From Mycolicibacterium litorale (GTDB lineage: Bacteria; Actinomycetota; Actinomycetes; Mycobacteriales; Mycobacteriaceae): a stretch of 64,000 nt of DNA. A program made the translations under genes and the position numbers. Each line of letters starts with the position of its first letter. The stretch's first letter is position 1. The notes below the pieces were generated by a model. The model was not told the origin of the DNA and did no database searches. It worked only from the letters and a program-made list of their open reading frames with translations. Where the stretch lies: NCBI RefSeq assembly GCF_010731695.1, contig NZ_AP022586.1, positions 1,612,001 through 1,676,000 on the forward strand, given 5' to 3'. This document shows, in pieces, positions 1-8,853 of this stretch.

Positions 1-413
1 CGCTGAGCGATGACGAGGACTGGGGTGGTCCCGAGGCGCTACGCGACCTCGACGCCGCCGAGGTCGACCGCATCCTCATCACGCGGCTGCGCCGCCGGAT
101 CGCGGCGATCATGGGCTTCCCGAACGAATCGTTGGTCGACATCGATCAGCCGCTCACCGAACTGGGGATGGATTCGCTGATGGCGGTCCGGATCAGGAAC
201 ACGGTACGCGGGGACTTCGGCGTCGAGCCGCCGGTGGCGCTCCTCCTGCAGGGCGCGTCCCCTCGGGACCTGTCGGTCGAGCTCATCCGGCAGCTCGGTC
301 TGGCCGATCAGGACCACAACACACCCCATCACGCGGTTCGCGATCGGGTACAGCAACGCGCCGCAGCGCGCCAACGAGCCGCGACGCGGCGGAAGGTAGG
401 ACAACGGCTGTGA
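1..413 (+). CDS. C-terminal end of a type I polyketide synthase (PpsD-like), partial
   Basis: The gene enters from the left edge; the readable frame begins at base 3. What remains is one acyl carrier protein domain with the phosphopantetheine motif LGMDSL (Ser codon at 174-176), followed by a basic tail of about 40 residues that could act as a docking segment. The stop overlaps the GTG start of the next synthase by 4 bp, so the two are translationally coupled. Because the next gene is clearly ppsE, this should be the end of ppsD, which adds the methylmalonyl-derived unit before the last extension of phthiocerol. The KS, AT and reductive domains lie outside the window, so the PpsD identity rests on context. 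Confidence 0.8.
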   Translation, partial: LSDDEDWGGPEALRDLDAAEVDRILITRLRRRIAAIMGFPNESLVDIDQPLTELGMDSLMAVRIRNTVRGDFGVEPPVALLLQGASPRDLSVELIRQLGLADQDHNTPHHAVRDRVQQRAAARQRAATRRKVGQRL

Positions 414-3400
414 CCCGCACCTTCGATGTCTCCCAGGAACCGGACGCGTTGCCCGACAACGCTATTGCGATTGTCGGCGTGGCGGGAAGATTCCCCGGAG
501 CTGACACCGTGTCCGCGTTCTGGCGCAACCTGCGGCGTGGTGAGGAATCCATCGTCACCCTCTCGGAGGAGGAACTCCTCGCCGCCGGTGTGGGGGAGGA
601 AGCGCTCGCCAACCATTCGTATGTGCGGCGGGCGGCCCTACTCAGCGGCATCGACGAGTTCGACGCCGACTTCTTCGGATTCACGCCGCAGGCGGCCCGG
701 ATGATGGACCCGCAGCACCGGCTGTTCCTGCAGTCGGCCTGGCACGCCCTCGAAGACGCCGGCTACGACCCACTGCGGATCGACGGGTCGGTCGGGGTGT
801 ACGGAACGAGTTCCGCCAGTGGGTATCTCCTCCACAACCTCATGTCCCATCACGACCCAAAGGTCATCATCGGTCAGGGCGCCACCTTCGACATGGTGAG
901 CCTGTCACTGCAGAACGACAAGGATCACCTGGCCACCCGGGTGGCGCACCAGTTGAACCTCCGCGGTCCGGCTCTCTCGGTCCAGACCGCGTGTTCGTCG
1001 TCTCTCGTCGCGGTCCATCTGGCCTGCCAGAGCATCCTGGCCGGCGAATGCGACATGGCGCTGGCGGGCGGCGCGTCGATCCGGGTGCCACATCACGTCG
1101 GCTACTGGCACGAACCGGGATCCATGGTGTCGGCGACCGGGCACTGTCGGCCCTTCGACGTCAGGTCCGACGGCACCATCTTCGGAAGCGGCGTCGGGGT
1201 GGTCGTCCTCAAGCCGTTGCAGGCCGCCGTCGACGACGGGGATCGCATCCACGCCGTGATCCGGGGGTCGGCCATCAACAACGACGGCGCGACGAAGATG
1301 AACTATGCGGCGCCGAACGCCGCCGGTCAGGCCGAGGCCATCGCGGAGGCGCATGCGGTCGCGGACGTCGACGCGTCGACCGTGAGCTACATCGAGACCC
1401 ACGGGACCGGGACACCGCTGGGCGACCCGATCGAGATCGAAGGCCTACGACAGGCGTTCGGCCTGTCCTCGACACCCCGCACCGGCCCCTGCTTCGTGGG
1501 GTCGGTCAAATCGAACATCGGGCACCTGGAAGCGGCGTCAGGCATCGCCGGCCTCATCAAGGCGATCCTCTGCCTCGAGCATCGCGCTCTGCCCGCGACA
1601 CTCCACTTCTCCGGGCCGAACCCCGAACTCCACCTCGAGCAGGGTCCCTTCGTCGTACGCAACGAGTACGGGCCGTGGGAGTGGGACGGCCCTCGGCGGG
1701 CGGGGGTCAGTTCGTTCGGCGTCGGCGGCACCAACTGCCATGTCGTCCTCGAGGAGGCGCCCGCGATCGCGGCGTCCGACATCGATCCCGGTCCTCAGGT
1801 GCTGATGCTGTCCGCCCGTTCCGCCGAGTCCCTGCAGGAGTCGCGATCTGCGGTGGCCGCGGCGTTGAGCGAAGCGGACGAGGTCGACGTGGCCGACGTC
1901 GCCTACACGCTGTCGACTCGCAGGCAAGAGCCGATCCGGATGGTCGCGGTAGTCCGAGACCGCGACCACGCGGCATCCGTGCTGACCGCCGACGACGAGA
2001 GCGTGTTCACCGGCCAGTCGGTGCCGACCGACGAATCCCCCGCGCACCGCGTGGTGTTCGCCTTTCCCGGACAGGGCGCCCAGCACATCGGGATGGCGTC
2101 CGGCCTCTACGAATCCGAGCCGGCGTTCGCCGCGCATTTCGACCAGTGCGCCGCGGCTTTCGCCGAAGAGTCGGGCCTCGACCTCCATGCGGAGGTGTTC
2201 CGGGGAAGCGGACGGAGCCTCGAGCGCACCGACCGCGCACAGCCGGCCCTGTTCTCCGTGGAGTACGCGTTGGCGAGACTGACCGAATCCTATGGGGTCC
2301 GTCCGGCGGCGGTCGCCGGACACAGCATCGGCGAATACGTGGCGGCCACCATCGCCGGAGTCTTCGACCTGCCCACAGCCGCCCGAGCGGTGTCGATGCG
2401 CGCACGCCTCATGCATGCGTCGCCGCGCGGCGTGATGGTGGCGGTGGCGCTGAGCCCGGACGCCCTCGCCGAGCACCTCTCGACCGACGTCGATCTCGCC
2501 GCCGTCAACGACCCGGGCAATTGCGTGGTCGCCGGGGCGGCCGAGGCCATCGAACGGTTCCAGTCCCGGCTGGCCGAGCACGGAATCGTGGCCCGCCGGG
2601 TGCGCACGTCCCATGCGTTCCACTCCCGCCTGATGGATTCGGTCCTCCCGGAGTTCACGGCCTTCCTGTCCCGTCTGGCGCTCCGTGAACCCGAGCTGCC
2701 TGTGCTCTCGAACCTCACCGGCACCTGGATGTCCGCCGGCGAGGCGACCAATCCTGCGACATGGGCGCGTCAGATCCGCGGCACCGTGCGATTCTCCGAC
2801 GAACTCGACGTACTGCTCGCCGACCCGGGGCGCGTCCTGGTCGAGGTGGGGCCCGGCGGCAACCTGACCTCGTCGGCGATGCGTCATCCCCGATGGTCCG
2901 ACGGGCACCGCGCAGTACGCCTCATGCGCCATCAAGCCCAGAACCGAAGTGACCACGATGCGTTCCTCCTCGGGCTCGGACAACTCTGGTCAGCGGGGAT
3001 CGACGTCGACTGGACTCCGCGGAGGGCGGGTCGCCGTCCCCGGCTGGTGTCGGTCCCCGGCTATCCCTTCGAGCGGCAACGGCACTGGGTGGACCACCGG
3101 GCGACCGCCCCGTGGCAGGAGGGCGCCGGCGCCACCAACGGCGCGGCGGTGGCACCGGCCGGCGGGAAGCGCAACGGTGCACACGCGCCGATGAACGGCA
3201 CATCGCAGATGGAGACCACGCTGCAGCGCATCTGGTCGCAGTGCCTCGGAGTCGGTGGTATCGACCGCACCGCCAACTTCTTCGAGCTCGGCGGTGACTC
3301 GTTGATCGCCATCAGTGTCGCGATGACGGCCGCCAACGAGGGCCTCGATCTCACCCCGCAGGACCTGTACGAGAACCAGACCGTCTCTGCTCTGGCCACC

Positions 3401-4849
3401 GTGCTGTCCGCCCGGCTCGCCGCAGGAGGTCTCGCGCGGCAATCACCGGAGGACGCGGTGAATCCGCCTGTGCCGCCGAACATCGCGCACTTCCTCGAGC
3501 ACGGCCTGCGCGATGCCGAGCGGTGGCGGATCCCGATCATCCTGCGGCTGCGCCCCGATGTGGGGGTCGAGCACGCCCAGGCTGTGCTCACCGCCCTGAC
3601 CAATCACCACGACGCGTTGCGGCTGCGGATCGAAAAACGGGCCGGGACGTGGGAGCAGCACTTCGGCGACCCCCAGGACTTCGGCGAACTGCCGGTGCGG
3701 TCGCTGCCCGACGGCATCCCGGCCGGAAGCCCGCAGGAGCGAGAGGCGGTGCTGAGCATCCTCGACGAGCAGACGCGCGGCGGCACCGGCACCTGCGGGG
3801 CCCCGCTGACCGCCGTCTACGTCCGTGGCGACTCCACGGGACCGTCTCACCTGGCGATCAGCGTGCACGGGGTGGTGGCGGACAACGCCTCCCGGGACAT
3901 CCTGCTCACCGACATCTTCACGGCGTTCGCCCAGCGGCTCGCGGGGGAAGAGGTCGCGCTGCAACCGGTCACGACGACGTGGCGTGAGTGGTCCCAGCGC
4001 TGTGCCGGCCTCGCTACACATCCGGCGGTCGTCGGGAGCCGCGGCTTCTGGCTCGAGACGGCGGCGACGGCGACCCTGCGTGTCGCAGGCGCCCGGCAGC
4101 GACAACCGGAGTCCGGCGACCTGACGCGGTTGTCCTCGGCGCTGAGCGTGTCCGAGACGATGGAGATCGACGATGCGCGGCGCACGCACAAGGTGTCGCT
4201 CGACGAGCTGTTGCTGGCAGCGTTGAGTCGGACGGTCGCGAACACGGTCGGCGAGGGAGTGCTCGCCGTCGACCTCGCCGGTCCCGGCCGCTCGGTGCTG
4301 AAGCCGGAGGTCGACCTCCGGCGGACGGTCGGATGGTTCACCACCCTCTATCCCGTCGCGCTGACGTGCGCTACCCGTCGAGACGCCACCGCGGGACAGC
4401 TGTTGTCCACCGTGCACGACACCCTGAAGTCCGTACCGCACTTCGGGATCGGCTACGGCCTGTTGCGGTACGCCTACGCGCCGACCGCGCGACTGCTCGG
4501 CGCGACCGCACCACCCGATGTCTTCCTCTCGCACCTCGGGGTGATTCCCGACCCGCCCCCGTCGTCCGGTGACGAACCGTTCCAGTTCGACCCCGACACG
4601 ACGATGCCCGCGCGCGCTACCGCATCAGGGCTCGGCCACGCCTTCGAGGTTCGCGTGTACCGCTCGGGCCGTGCACTGCACATCGACTGGTGGGTCGATG
4701 AGCGGCGGGTCGACCCGGCGCTCGCGAAGTCACTTGTCGCGAGGTATCCGACGGCACTGACCGAAGTGGCCAGGGAAGTGCTCGCGGAGGACGAATCCGA
4801 AGTGGCCGGTGACGACCTGATCCTGGTCGATCTGTCATCGACCGACTGA
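410..4849 (+). CDS. ppsE: Phthiocerol/phthiodiolone polyketide synthase PpsE
   Basis: This 1479-residue synthase performs the last chain extension of phthiocerol/phthiodiolone. Domain order is KS, AT, ACP and a C-terminal condensation-superfamily domain. The KS triad is Cys195 (TACSSS), His331 (ETHGTGTP) and His372 (SNIGHLEAA). The AT has GHSIGE (Ser639) and HAFHS at 735-739, a malonyl-type signature. The ACP serine is Ser964 (LGGDSL). There are no KR, DH, ER or TE domains, as in M. tuberculosis PpsE (about 1488 aa), and the end LVDLSS is also PpsE-like. The C-terminal domain (about 1025-1470) resembles NRPS epimerisation domains: it has GWFTTLYP and GIGYGLLRY, but the usual HHxxxDG reads HGVVADN (from His1153). 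The GTG start overlaps the upstream stop. Release is expected to involve the following PapA5 and a TesA encoded elsewhere. Confidence 0.95.
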   Translation: MTRTFDVSQEPDALPDNAIAIVGVAGRFPGADTVSAFWRNLRRGEESIVTLSEEELLAAGVGEEALANHSYVRRAALLSGIDEFDADFFGFTPQAARMMDPQHRLFLQSAWHALEDAGYDPLRIDGSVGVYGTSSASGYLLHNLMSHHDPKVIIGQGATFDMVSLSLQNDKDHLATRVAHQLNLRGPALSVQTACSSSLVAVHLACQSILAGECDMALAGGASIRVPHHVGYWHEPGSMVSATGHCRPFDVRSDGTIFGSGVGVVVLKPLQAAVDDGDRIHAVIRGSAINNDGATKMNYAAPNAAGQAEAIAEAHAVADVDASTVSYIETHGTGTPLGDPIEIEGLRQAFGLSSTPRTGPCFVGSVKSNIGHLEAASGIAGLIKAILCLEHRALPATLHFSGPNPELHLEQGPFVVRNEYGPWEWDGPRRAGVSSFGVGGTNCHVVLEEAPAIAASDIDPGPQVLMLSARSAESLQESRSAVAAALSEADEVDVADVAYTLSTRRQEPIRMVAVVRDRDHAASVLTADDESVFTGQSVPTDESPAHRVVFAFPGQGAQHIGMASGLYESEPAFAAHFDQCAAAFAEESGLDLHAEVFRGSGRSLERTDRAQPALFSVEYALARLTESYGVRPAAVAGHSIGEYVAATIAGVFDLPTAARAVSMRARLMHASPRGVMVAVALSPDALAEHLSTDVDLAAVNDPGNCVVAGAAEAIERFQSRLAEHGIVARRVRTSHAFHSRLMDSVLPEFTAFLSRLALREPELPVLSNLTGTWMSAGEATNPATWARQIRGTVRFSDELDVLLADPGRVLVEVGPGGNLTSSAMRHPRWSDGHRAVRLMRHQAQNRSDHDAFLLGLGQLWSAGIDVDWTPRRAGRRPRLVSVPGYPFERQRHWVDHRATAPWQEGAGATNGAAVAPAGGKRNGAHAPMNGTSQMETTLQRIWSQCLGVGGIDRTANFFELGGDSLIAISVAMTAANEGLDLTPQDLYENQTVSALATVLSARLAAGGLARQSPEDAVNPPVPPNIAHFLEHGLRDAERWRIPIILRLRPDVGVEHAQAVLTALTNHHDALRLRIEKRAGTWEQHFGDPQDFGELPVRSLPDGIPAGSPQEREAVLSILDEQTRGGTGTCGAPLTAVYVRGDSTGPSHLAISVHGVVADNASRDILLTDIFTAFAQRLAGEEVALQPVTTTWREWSQRCAGLATHPAVVGSRGFWLETAATATLRVAGARQRQPESGDLTRLSSALSVSETMEIDDARRTHKVSLDELLLAALSRTVANTVGEGVLAVDLAGPGRSVLKPEVDLRRTVGWFTTLYPVALTCATRRDATAGQLLSTVHDTLKSVPHFGIGYGLLRYAYAPTARLLGATAPPDVFLSHLGVIPDPPPSSGDEPFQFDPDTTMPARATASGLGHAFEVRVYRSGRALHIDWWVDERRVDPALAKSLVARYPTALTEVAREVLAEDESEVAGDDLILVDLSSTD

Positions 4850-4870
4850 CATCGGCGGAGGAGTAAACGA

Positions 4871-5863
4871 ATGGGCGGCACCGACAAGGCGGTCATCGTC
4901 AGCGGCATACGGAAGTCGTTCGGACCTGTTGCTGCGCTGCGTGACATCAGTTTCGAGGTGGCGCGAGGCGAGGTCATCGGCCTGCTCGGGCCCAACGGAG
5001 CGGGCAAGACGACGATGGTGGACATCCTGTCCACCCTGACCCGGCCCGACGCCGGCCACGCGGAAGTGGCCGGCCACGACGTCGTTTCGGATCCTGCGGG
5101 CGTGCGGCAGTCGATCATGCTCACCGGTCAACACGTCGCGCTGGACGACCTGCTGACCGCCCGCGAGAACCTCGTGATGTTCGGACGCCTGCAGGGCATG
5201 CGGAAGTCGGCCGCGCGAGCGCGAGCGGCGGAGCTCCTCGACCGGTTCGACCTGGTGGATGCGGCCGACCGGTGCGTCGGCACGTACTCCGGCGGGATGC
5301 GTCGGCGGATCGACATCGCGTGCGGCCTGGTGGTCCTCCCGGAGGTGGTGTTCCTCGACGAACCGACGACCGGACTGGATCCGCGTAGCCGCCAGACGAT
5401 CTGGGCGCTGGTGTCCGACTTCAAGGAAGCGGGGATCGGCACGCTGCTGACCACCCAGTACCTCGAGGAAGCCGACGCGCTGAGCGATCGCATCATCGTG
5501 ATCGACCACGGCACGATCATCGCGGAAGGAACCGCCGACGAACTCAAGGAGCGCGCGGGAACCACCTACTGCGAGATCGTGCCCCGGCACGTGAAGGACC
5601 TGCCGATGGTGGCGGACGCGCTGGCGTCGCTCTTGCCGGAGGAGAATCGGGTGGCACTGACACCTACTGCCGACCGCATCGCGATGCCCGCGCCGGACGG
5701 GCCGAAAACCCTCGTCCAGGTCCTGTCCCATCTCGACGCCGAGAACATCGAGCTCCACGACATCGCGCTGCGACGCCCGTCACTCGACGAAGTGTTTCTC
5801 GCGCTGACGGCCGATGACACGGAACGCGACGTCGACCGCAATGGGGCACAGGTGATCTCGTGA
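4871..5863 (+). CDS. drrA: DrrA, ATP-binding subunit of the PDIM ABC exporter
   Basis: The 330-residue protein is an ABC ATPase of the daunorubicin-resistance type. It shows Walker A (GPNGAGKT, residues 40-47), the signature YSGGM, Walker B with the D-loop (VVFLDEPTTGLD) and the switch region LLTTQYLEEAD. Length and sequence agree with M. tuberculosis DrrA (Rv2936). It should energise the DrrB/DrrC permeases in moving PDIM-type lipid across the inner membrane. The ATG start has a strong ribosome site (GGAGGAG) and lies 21 bp after ppsE. Its stop overlaps the GTG of drrB, so the order ppsE-drrA-drrB-drrC-papA5 is exactly that of the known PDIM operon. Confidence 0.95.
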   Translation: MGGTDKAVIVSGIRKSFGPVAALRDISFEVARGEVIGLLGPNGAGKTTMVDILSTLTRPDAGHAEVAGHDVVSDPAGVRQSIMLTGQHVALDDLLTARENLVMFGRLQGMRKSAARARAAELLDRFDLVDAADRCVGTYSGGMRRRIDIACGLVVLPEVVFLDEPTTGLDPRSRQTIWALVSDFKEAGIGTLLTTQYLEEADALSDRIIVIDHGTIIAEGTADELKERAGTTYCEIVPRHVKDLPMVADALASLLPEENRVALTPTADRIAMPAPDGPKTLVQVLSHLDAENIELHDIALRRPSLDEVFLALTADDTERDVDRNGAQVIS

Positions 5864-6669
5864 TCGACACGACGGCGGTCCGGCCGGCGACGTCCGGCGT
5901 TCAGCAGTGGTGGGTGCTGACCGTACGCATGATCACACCGACGCTCCGCAATGGTGAGGTGCTCACCCTGCTTGCGGCGTCGGTCATGTTCACGGTCGGG
6001 TTCTACCTTCCGCTCAAACAGTTCATGGGCGCTTTCACCCAGGGCATCAGCAGCTACGCGCAGTACCTGATGCCTCTCATCGCGCTGAACGCGATCGCGT
6101 TCGCCGCGCTGTCGGCCGCTTTCCGGTCGGCGACCGATGCGGTCCAAGGCATCAACCGGCGGTTCAAATCCATGCCGATCAACCGCCTCATCCCCCTCGG
6201 GTCCCGGATGTCGGCAAGCATGTACCGCTGCGGTATGGCGCTGGCCGTTTCACTGGTCTGCGGTCACGTCATCGGGTTCCGGTTCTACGGCAGCGTTGGC
6301 GCCACCATCGGCTTCTGTCTGCTCGTGCTGCTCATCGGCGCGATGCTGTCCCTCCTCGGCGATCTGATCGGCGCCGCAACGGAGAACCCCGAGGCCACCA
6401 TGCCTCTGATGCTGCTGCCCATCATCGTCTTCGGGCAGGTGTCGGTCGGCCTCCAACCGGTCGAACGCTTCCCTGAGTGGATTCAGGCGTTCGTTCGCAA
6501 CCAACCGATATCCCAGTTCGTCTACGCGCTACGGGCGTTGGCGGGAGACAGCACACCGGCGGCCGGCGCCGTGACGTGGTCGGTCGTCGGACCTGCTCTG
6601 GCCTGGGTGGTGGGCCTGAGCGTGGTCCTGCTGCCGCTGCATGCGCTCGTCGCGGCCAGGCGGCGATGA
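5860..6669 (+). CDS. drrB: DrrB, ABC-2 permease of the PDIM exporter
   Basis: The 269-residue membrane protein belongs to the ABC-2 transporter family. About six hydrophobic segments are visible, starting near LTLLAASVMFTVGFYLPL and ending with VVGLSVVLLPLHALVAAR. The segment near the end, PEWIQAFVRNQPISQFVYALRAL, is the typical ABC-2 amphipathic motif before the last helix. It starts with GTG overlapping the drrA stop by 4 bp and ends overlapping the ATG of drrC. It is expected to pair with DrrC to form the channel used by DrrA. The function is assigned from operon position and from the DrrB family. Confidence 0.92.
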   Translation: MIDTTAVRPATSGVQQWWVLTVRMITPTLRNGEVLTLLAASVMFTVGFYLPLKQFMGAFTQGISSYAQYLMPLIALNAIAFAALSAAFRSATDAVQGINRRFKSMPINRLIPLGSRMSASMYRCGMALAVSLVCGHVIGFRFYGSVGATIGFCLLVLLIGAMLSLLGDLIGAATENPEATMPLMLLPIIVFGQVSVGLQPVERFPEWIQAFVRNQPISQFVYALRALAGDSTPAAGAVTWSVVGPALAWVVGLSVVLLPLHALVAARRR

Positions 6670-7523
6670 TGTCCGTCACCGCCGTGAGCGACGTGGGTGC
6701 CGCCACACCGCGACAACCGGGCCCGCCGGCTCGCCGGGACTCCTGGGAGAGCTCTCCCCGGCGACTCCTCCAGCACAGCTGGATCCTCACCACCCGCGTT
6801 CTGCGGCGGTGGAGCCGCGACCCGGCCACCGTGCTCGAATCCCTGATCATGCCCGTGGCACTGCTGGTGACGCTGAACACCGTGCTGGGGAAGGGTATTT
6901 CGGAGGCCACGGGGCACAGCGCGCTCTACGGCAGCGTCCCGTTGATCGCGATGGTGGGGGCGATGTCCGGATCGATGATCGGCGGCATCGGGTTGATGCG
7001 TGAACGTTCGAACGGCCTGCTGTCGCGGTTGTGGGTGGTCCCCATACACCGGGCGTCGGGTCTGCTGGCCCGGCTGCTCGCCGATGCGGTACGGATCGTC
7101 GTCACGACGGTGATCATTCTCTGTGCCGCAGTGGTGCTCGGGTTCCGCTTCACGCAATCGATCGTGCAGTCGGTGATCTGGGTCGTCACCCCGGTCGCGT
7201 TCGGGTTGGCGTTCTCGGCGATCGTCATCACGCTGGCGTTGTACTCGGCGAACACGCTCGTCGTCGAGGCCACCGAGATCGTCTGGGGCAGTTTGATGTT
7301 CTTCAGCACCGGCTTCGTTCCCCTGGACCAGTACCCGCGCTGGCTCCAGCCGGTGGTCGAACACCAGCCGGTCAGCTGCGCGGTCGACACGATGCGAGGA
7401 CTCGCCCTCGGCGGGCCGGTGCTGGCACCGATGACCGAGATGCTGCTCTGGTCGGTCGGCATCGGCGCGTTGTGTGCGGTCCCCATGGCGATCGGGTTCC
7501 GGAGAGCGAGCATGCGCGGATGA
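6666..7523 (+). CDS. drrC: DrrC, second ABC-2 permease of the PDIM exporter
   Basis: This is an ABC-2 membrane subunit of 285 residues. The frame is open further upstream, but the ATG at 6666 overlaps the drrB stop (ATGA), and the residues before it are encoded inside drrB, so this start is preferred. The cytoplasmic loop ERSNGLLSRLWVVPIHRASGLLARLLAD and the end FRRASMRG are characteristic of DrrC (Rv2938). The N-terminal 40 residues are polar, which suits a cytosolic tail before the first helix. Loss of DrrC in M. tuberculosis blocks surface localisation of PDIM. By homology this protein should have the same export role here. Confidence 0.93.
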   Translation: MMSVTAVSDVGAATPRQPGPPARRDSWESSPRRLLQHSWILTTRVLRRWSRDPATVLESLIMPVALLVTLNTVLGKGISEATGHSALYGSVPLIAMVGAMSGSMIGGIGLMRERSNGLLSRLWVVPIHRASGLLARLLADAVRIVVTTVIILCAAVVLGFRFTQSIVQSVIWVVTPVAFGLAFSAIVITLALYSANTLVVEATEIVWGSLMFFSTGFVPLDQYPRWLQPVVEHQPVSCAVDTMRGLALGGPVLAPMTEMLLWSVGIGALCAVPMAIGFRRASMRG

Positions 7524-7565
7524 CCACCGACGTCACGACGACCGCACGCCGCGAGGGGGTATGAC

Positions 7566-8825
7566 ATGTTTCCCACGTCGGTGATCCGGACTCTGGCCCG
7601 CAGCGAGGAGATGTTCGCCGAGACACACAATTTCGTCGCCCTCACCGCCCACGTGACGGGCGCGGTCGACATCGACGCCATGTCCGCGGCGTTCGACGCG
7701 CTCCTCGAAGCTCATCCGGTCCTGGCGGGGCATCTCGAACGGCTTCCCGATGGGCGGCACCAGATCGTGGTCGATGACCTGATGCCGCCGGGGATCGACG
7801 TGGTGTACCTCGACGATGCGGCGACCGAGGCGCCCCACATGCATCTCGACCAGCGGGTGGCGCTGGCCCACCTGCGGCTTACCGTCCACAACGGGCAGGC
7901 CCGGCCGACGTTCTACATCCATCATTGCCTCGCCGACGGTCACCACCAGTTCAGCTTCGTGGAGGAGTTGTTCAGCTGGTACACCGAGCTGGTCTGCACC
8001 GGCAGCCTCCGGCCGATCGACGTGCAACCCGCGCCTGTCCCGCTCGAGGCGGTGCTCGCCGAACGGGGAATACACAAACTGCAGCGGTCGGGACTCGAGC
8101 GCTACCTGCCCGCCATGTTCGCCTACGAACTGCCGCCATCGCGGCGGGCGACGAACGAGGTGACTCCCGCCCTGCCCACACACGTTCCGGTCGCCCGCTG
8201 CCGCCTGAGCGAGCGCGAGACCCGTGACCTGATCTCGTTCTGCCGGACGCACCACCTCCGCACCAACGCCGTTCTGTCGGCAGCGATCCTGCTGGCCGAG
8301 TGGCGGATTCGCGAGACGCCCCACATCCCGGTGCCGTACATCTATCCCGTCGACCTGCGATACTTCCTCTCACCGCCGCTGGGGGCCACGGCGTGCACGA
8401 ACCCGCTCGGAGTGGCCACCTACCTCGCCCGGATCGACCGCAACACCGATATCGCGGGGCTCGCCAGGGACATCGCCGACGCGTTCCAGGCCGACATGGC
8501 CGACGGCGTCATCCAGCAGTCGCTTCTGCACTTCAGCCCCCAGTACGTGGGCAATCCGCCCGGCCTGCCCGACATCGTGATGTTCACCGACAACGGCCCC
8601 ATCCCCGCGGTCTCGACACCCCCCGGCATGGAGGTGACCGGCTGCCACAGCGACATGTACTTCGGCGTCGACGCCGGGATCGACATGTACTCCAGCGGGA
8701 TCATCGCCGACCGGGTGTTCGTCGAACACCATTCCCACGCGCCGGCGCCCGAACGGTCGATCAACGCGATCGCGACGCTGCTCCGCACCGTCGCCGACCA
8801 GCACGCCGCGACCGGTGTGGGGTGA
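7566..8825 (+). CDS. papA5: PapA5, phthiocerol diacyltransferase
   Basis: The 419-residue protein belongs to the PapA acyltransferase branch of the condensation-domain superfamily. The active-site motif is intact as HHCLADG (catalytic His120, Asp124), and the family segments YPVDLR and VIQQSLLHF are present. Length and sequence match M. tuberculosis PapA5 (Rv2939, 422 aa). That enzyme moves multimethyl-branched acyl chains from Mas onto the two hydroxyls of phthiocerol. The ATG follows a clear GAGGGGG ribosome site. No mas gene is visible in the window, so the donor synthase must be encoded elsewhere, possibly upstream of ppsD. With ppsE and drrABC it fixes the identity of this operon. Confidence 0.95.
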   Translation: MFPTSVIRTLARSEEMFAETHNFVALTAHVTGAVDIDAMSAAFDALLEAHPVLAGHLERLPDGRHQIVVDDLMPPGIDVVYLDDAATEAPHMHLDQRVALAHLRLTVHNGQARPTFYIHHCLADGHHQFSFVEELFSWYTELVCTGSLRPIDVQPAPVPLEAVLAERGIHKLQRSGLERYLPAMFAYELPPSRRATNEVTPALPTHVPVARCRLSERETRDLISFCRTHHLRTNAVLSAAILLAEWRIRETPHIPVPYIYPVDLRYFLSPPLGATACTNPLGVATYLARIDRNTDIAGLARDIADAFQADMADGVIQQSLLHFSPQYVGNPPGLPDIVMFTDNGPIPAVSTPPGMEVTGCHSDMYFGVDAGIDMYSSGIIADRVFVEHHSHAPAPERSINAIATLLRTVADQHAATGVG

Positions 8826-8853
8826 GGACAGTGGCTCGGCAGACGGGGTTGCG

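Noticed and set aside
3866..3886. Loss of the second His in the PpsE condensation-like motif as a new mutation
   Set aside because: From memory the M. tuberculosis PpsE motif also lacks that His, so the change is a family trait. It is reported only as an interesting feature of the domain, not as a defect.
3485..4849. The operon's first large gene as a hybrid PKS-NRPS for a peptide product
   Set aside because: The condensation-like end first suggested an NRPS hybrid, but the domain order, length, C-terminus and drrABC-papA5 neighbours fit PpsE, and there is no adenylation domain.
7520..7564. A 14-codon open frame overlapping the drrC stop (ATGA)
   Set aside because: It ends one base before the papA5 start and contains the papA5 ribosome site, so it is most simply a spacer.
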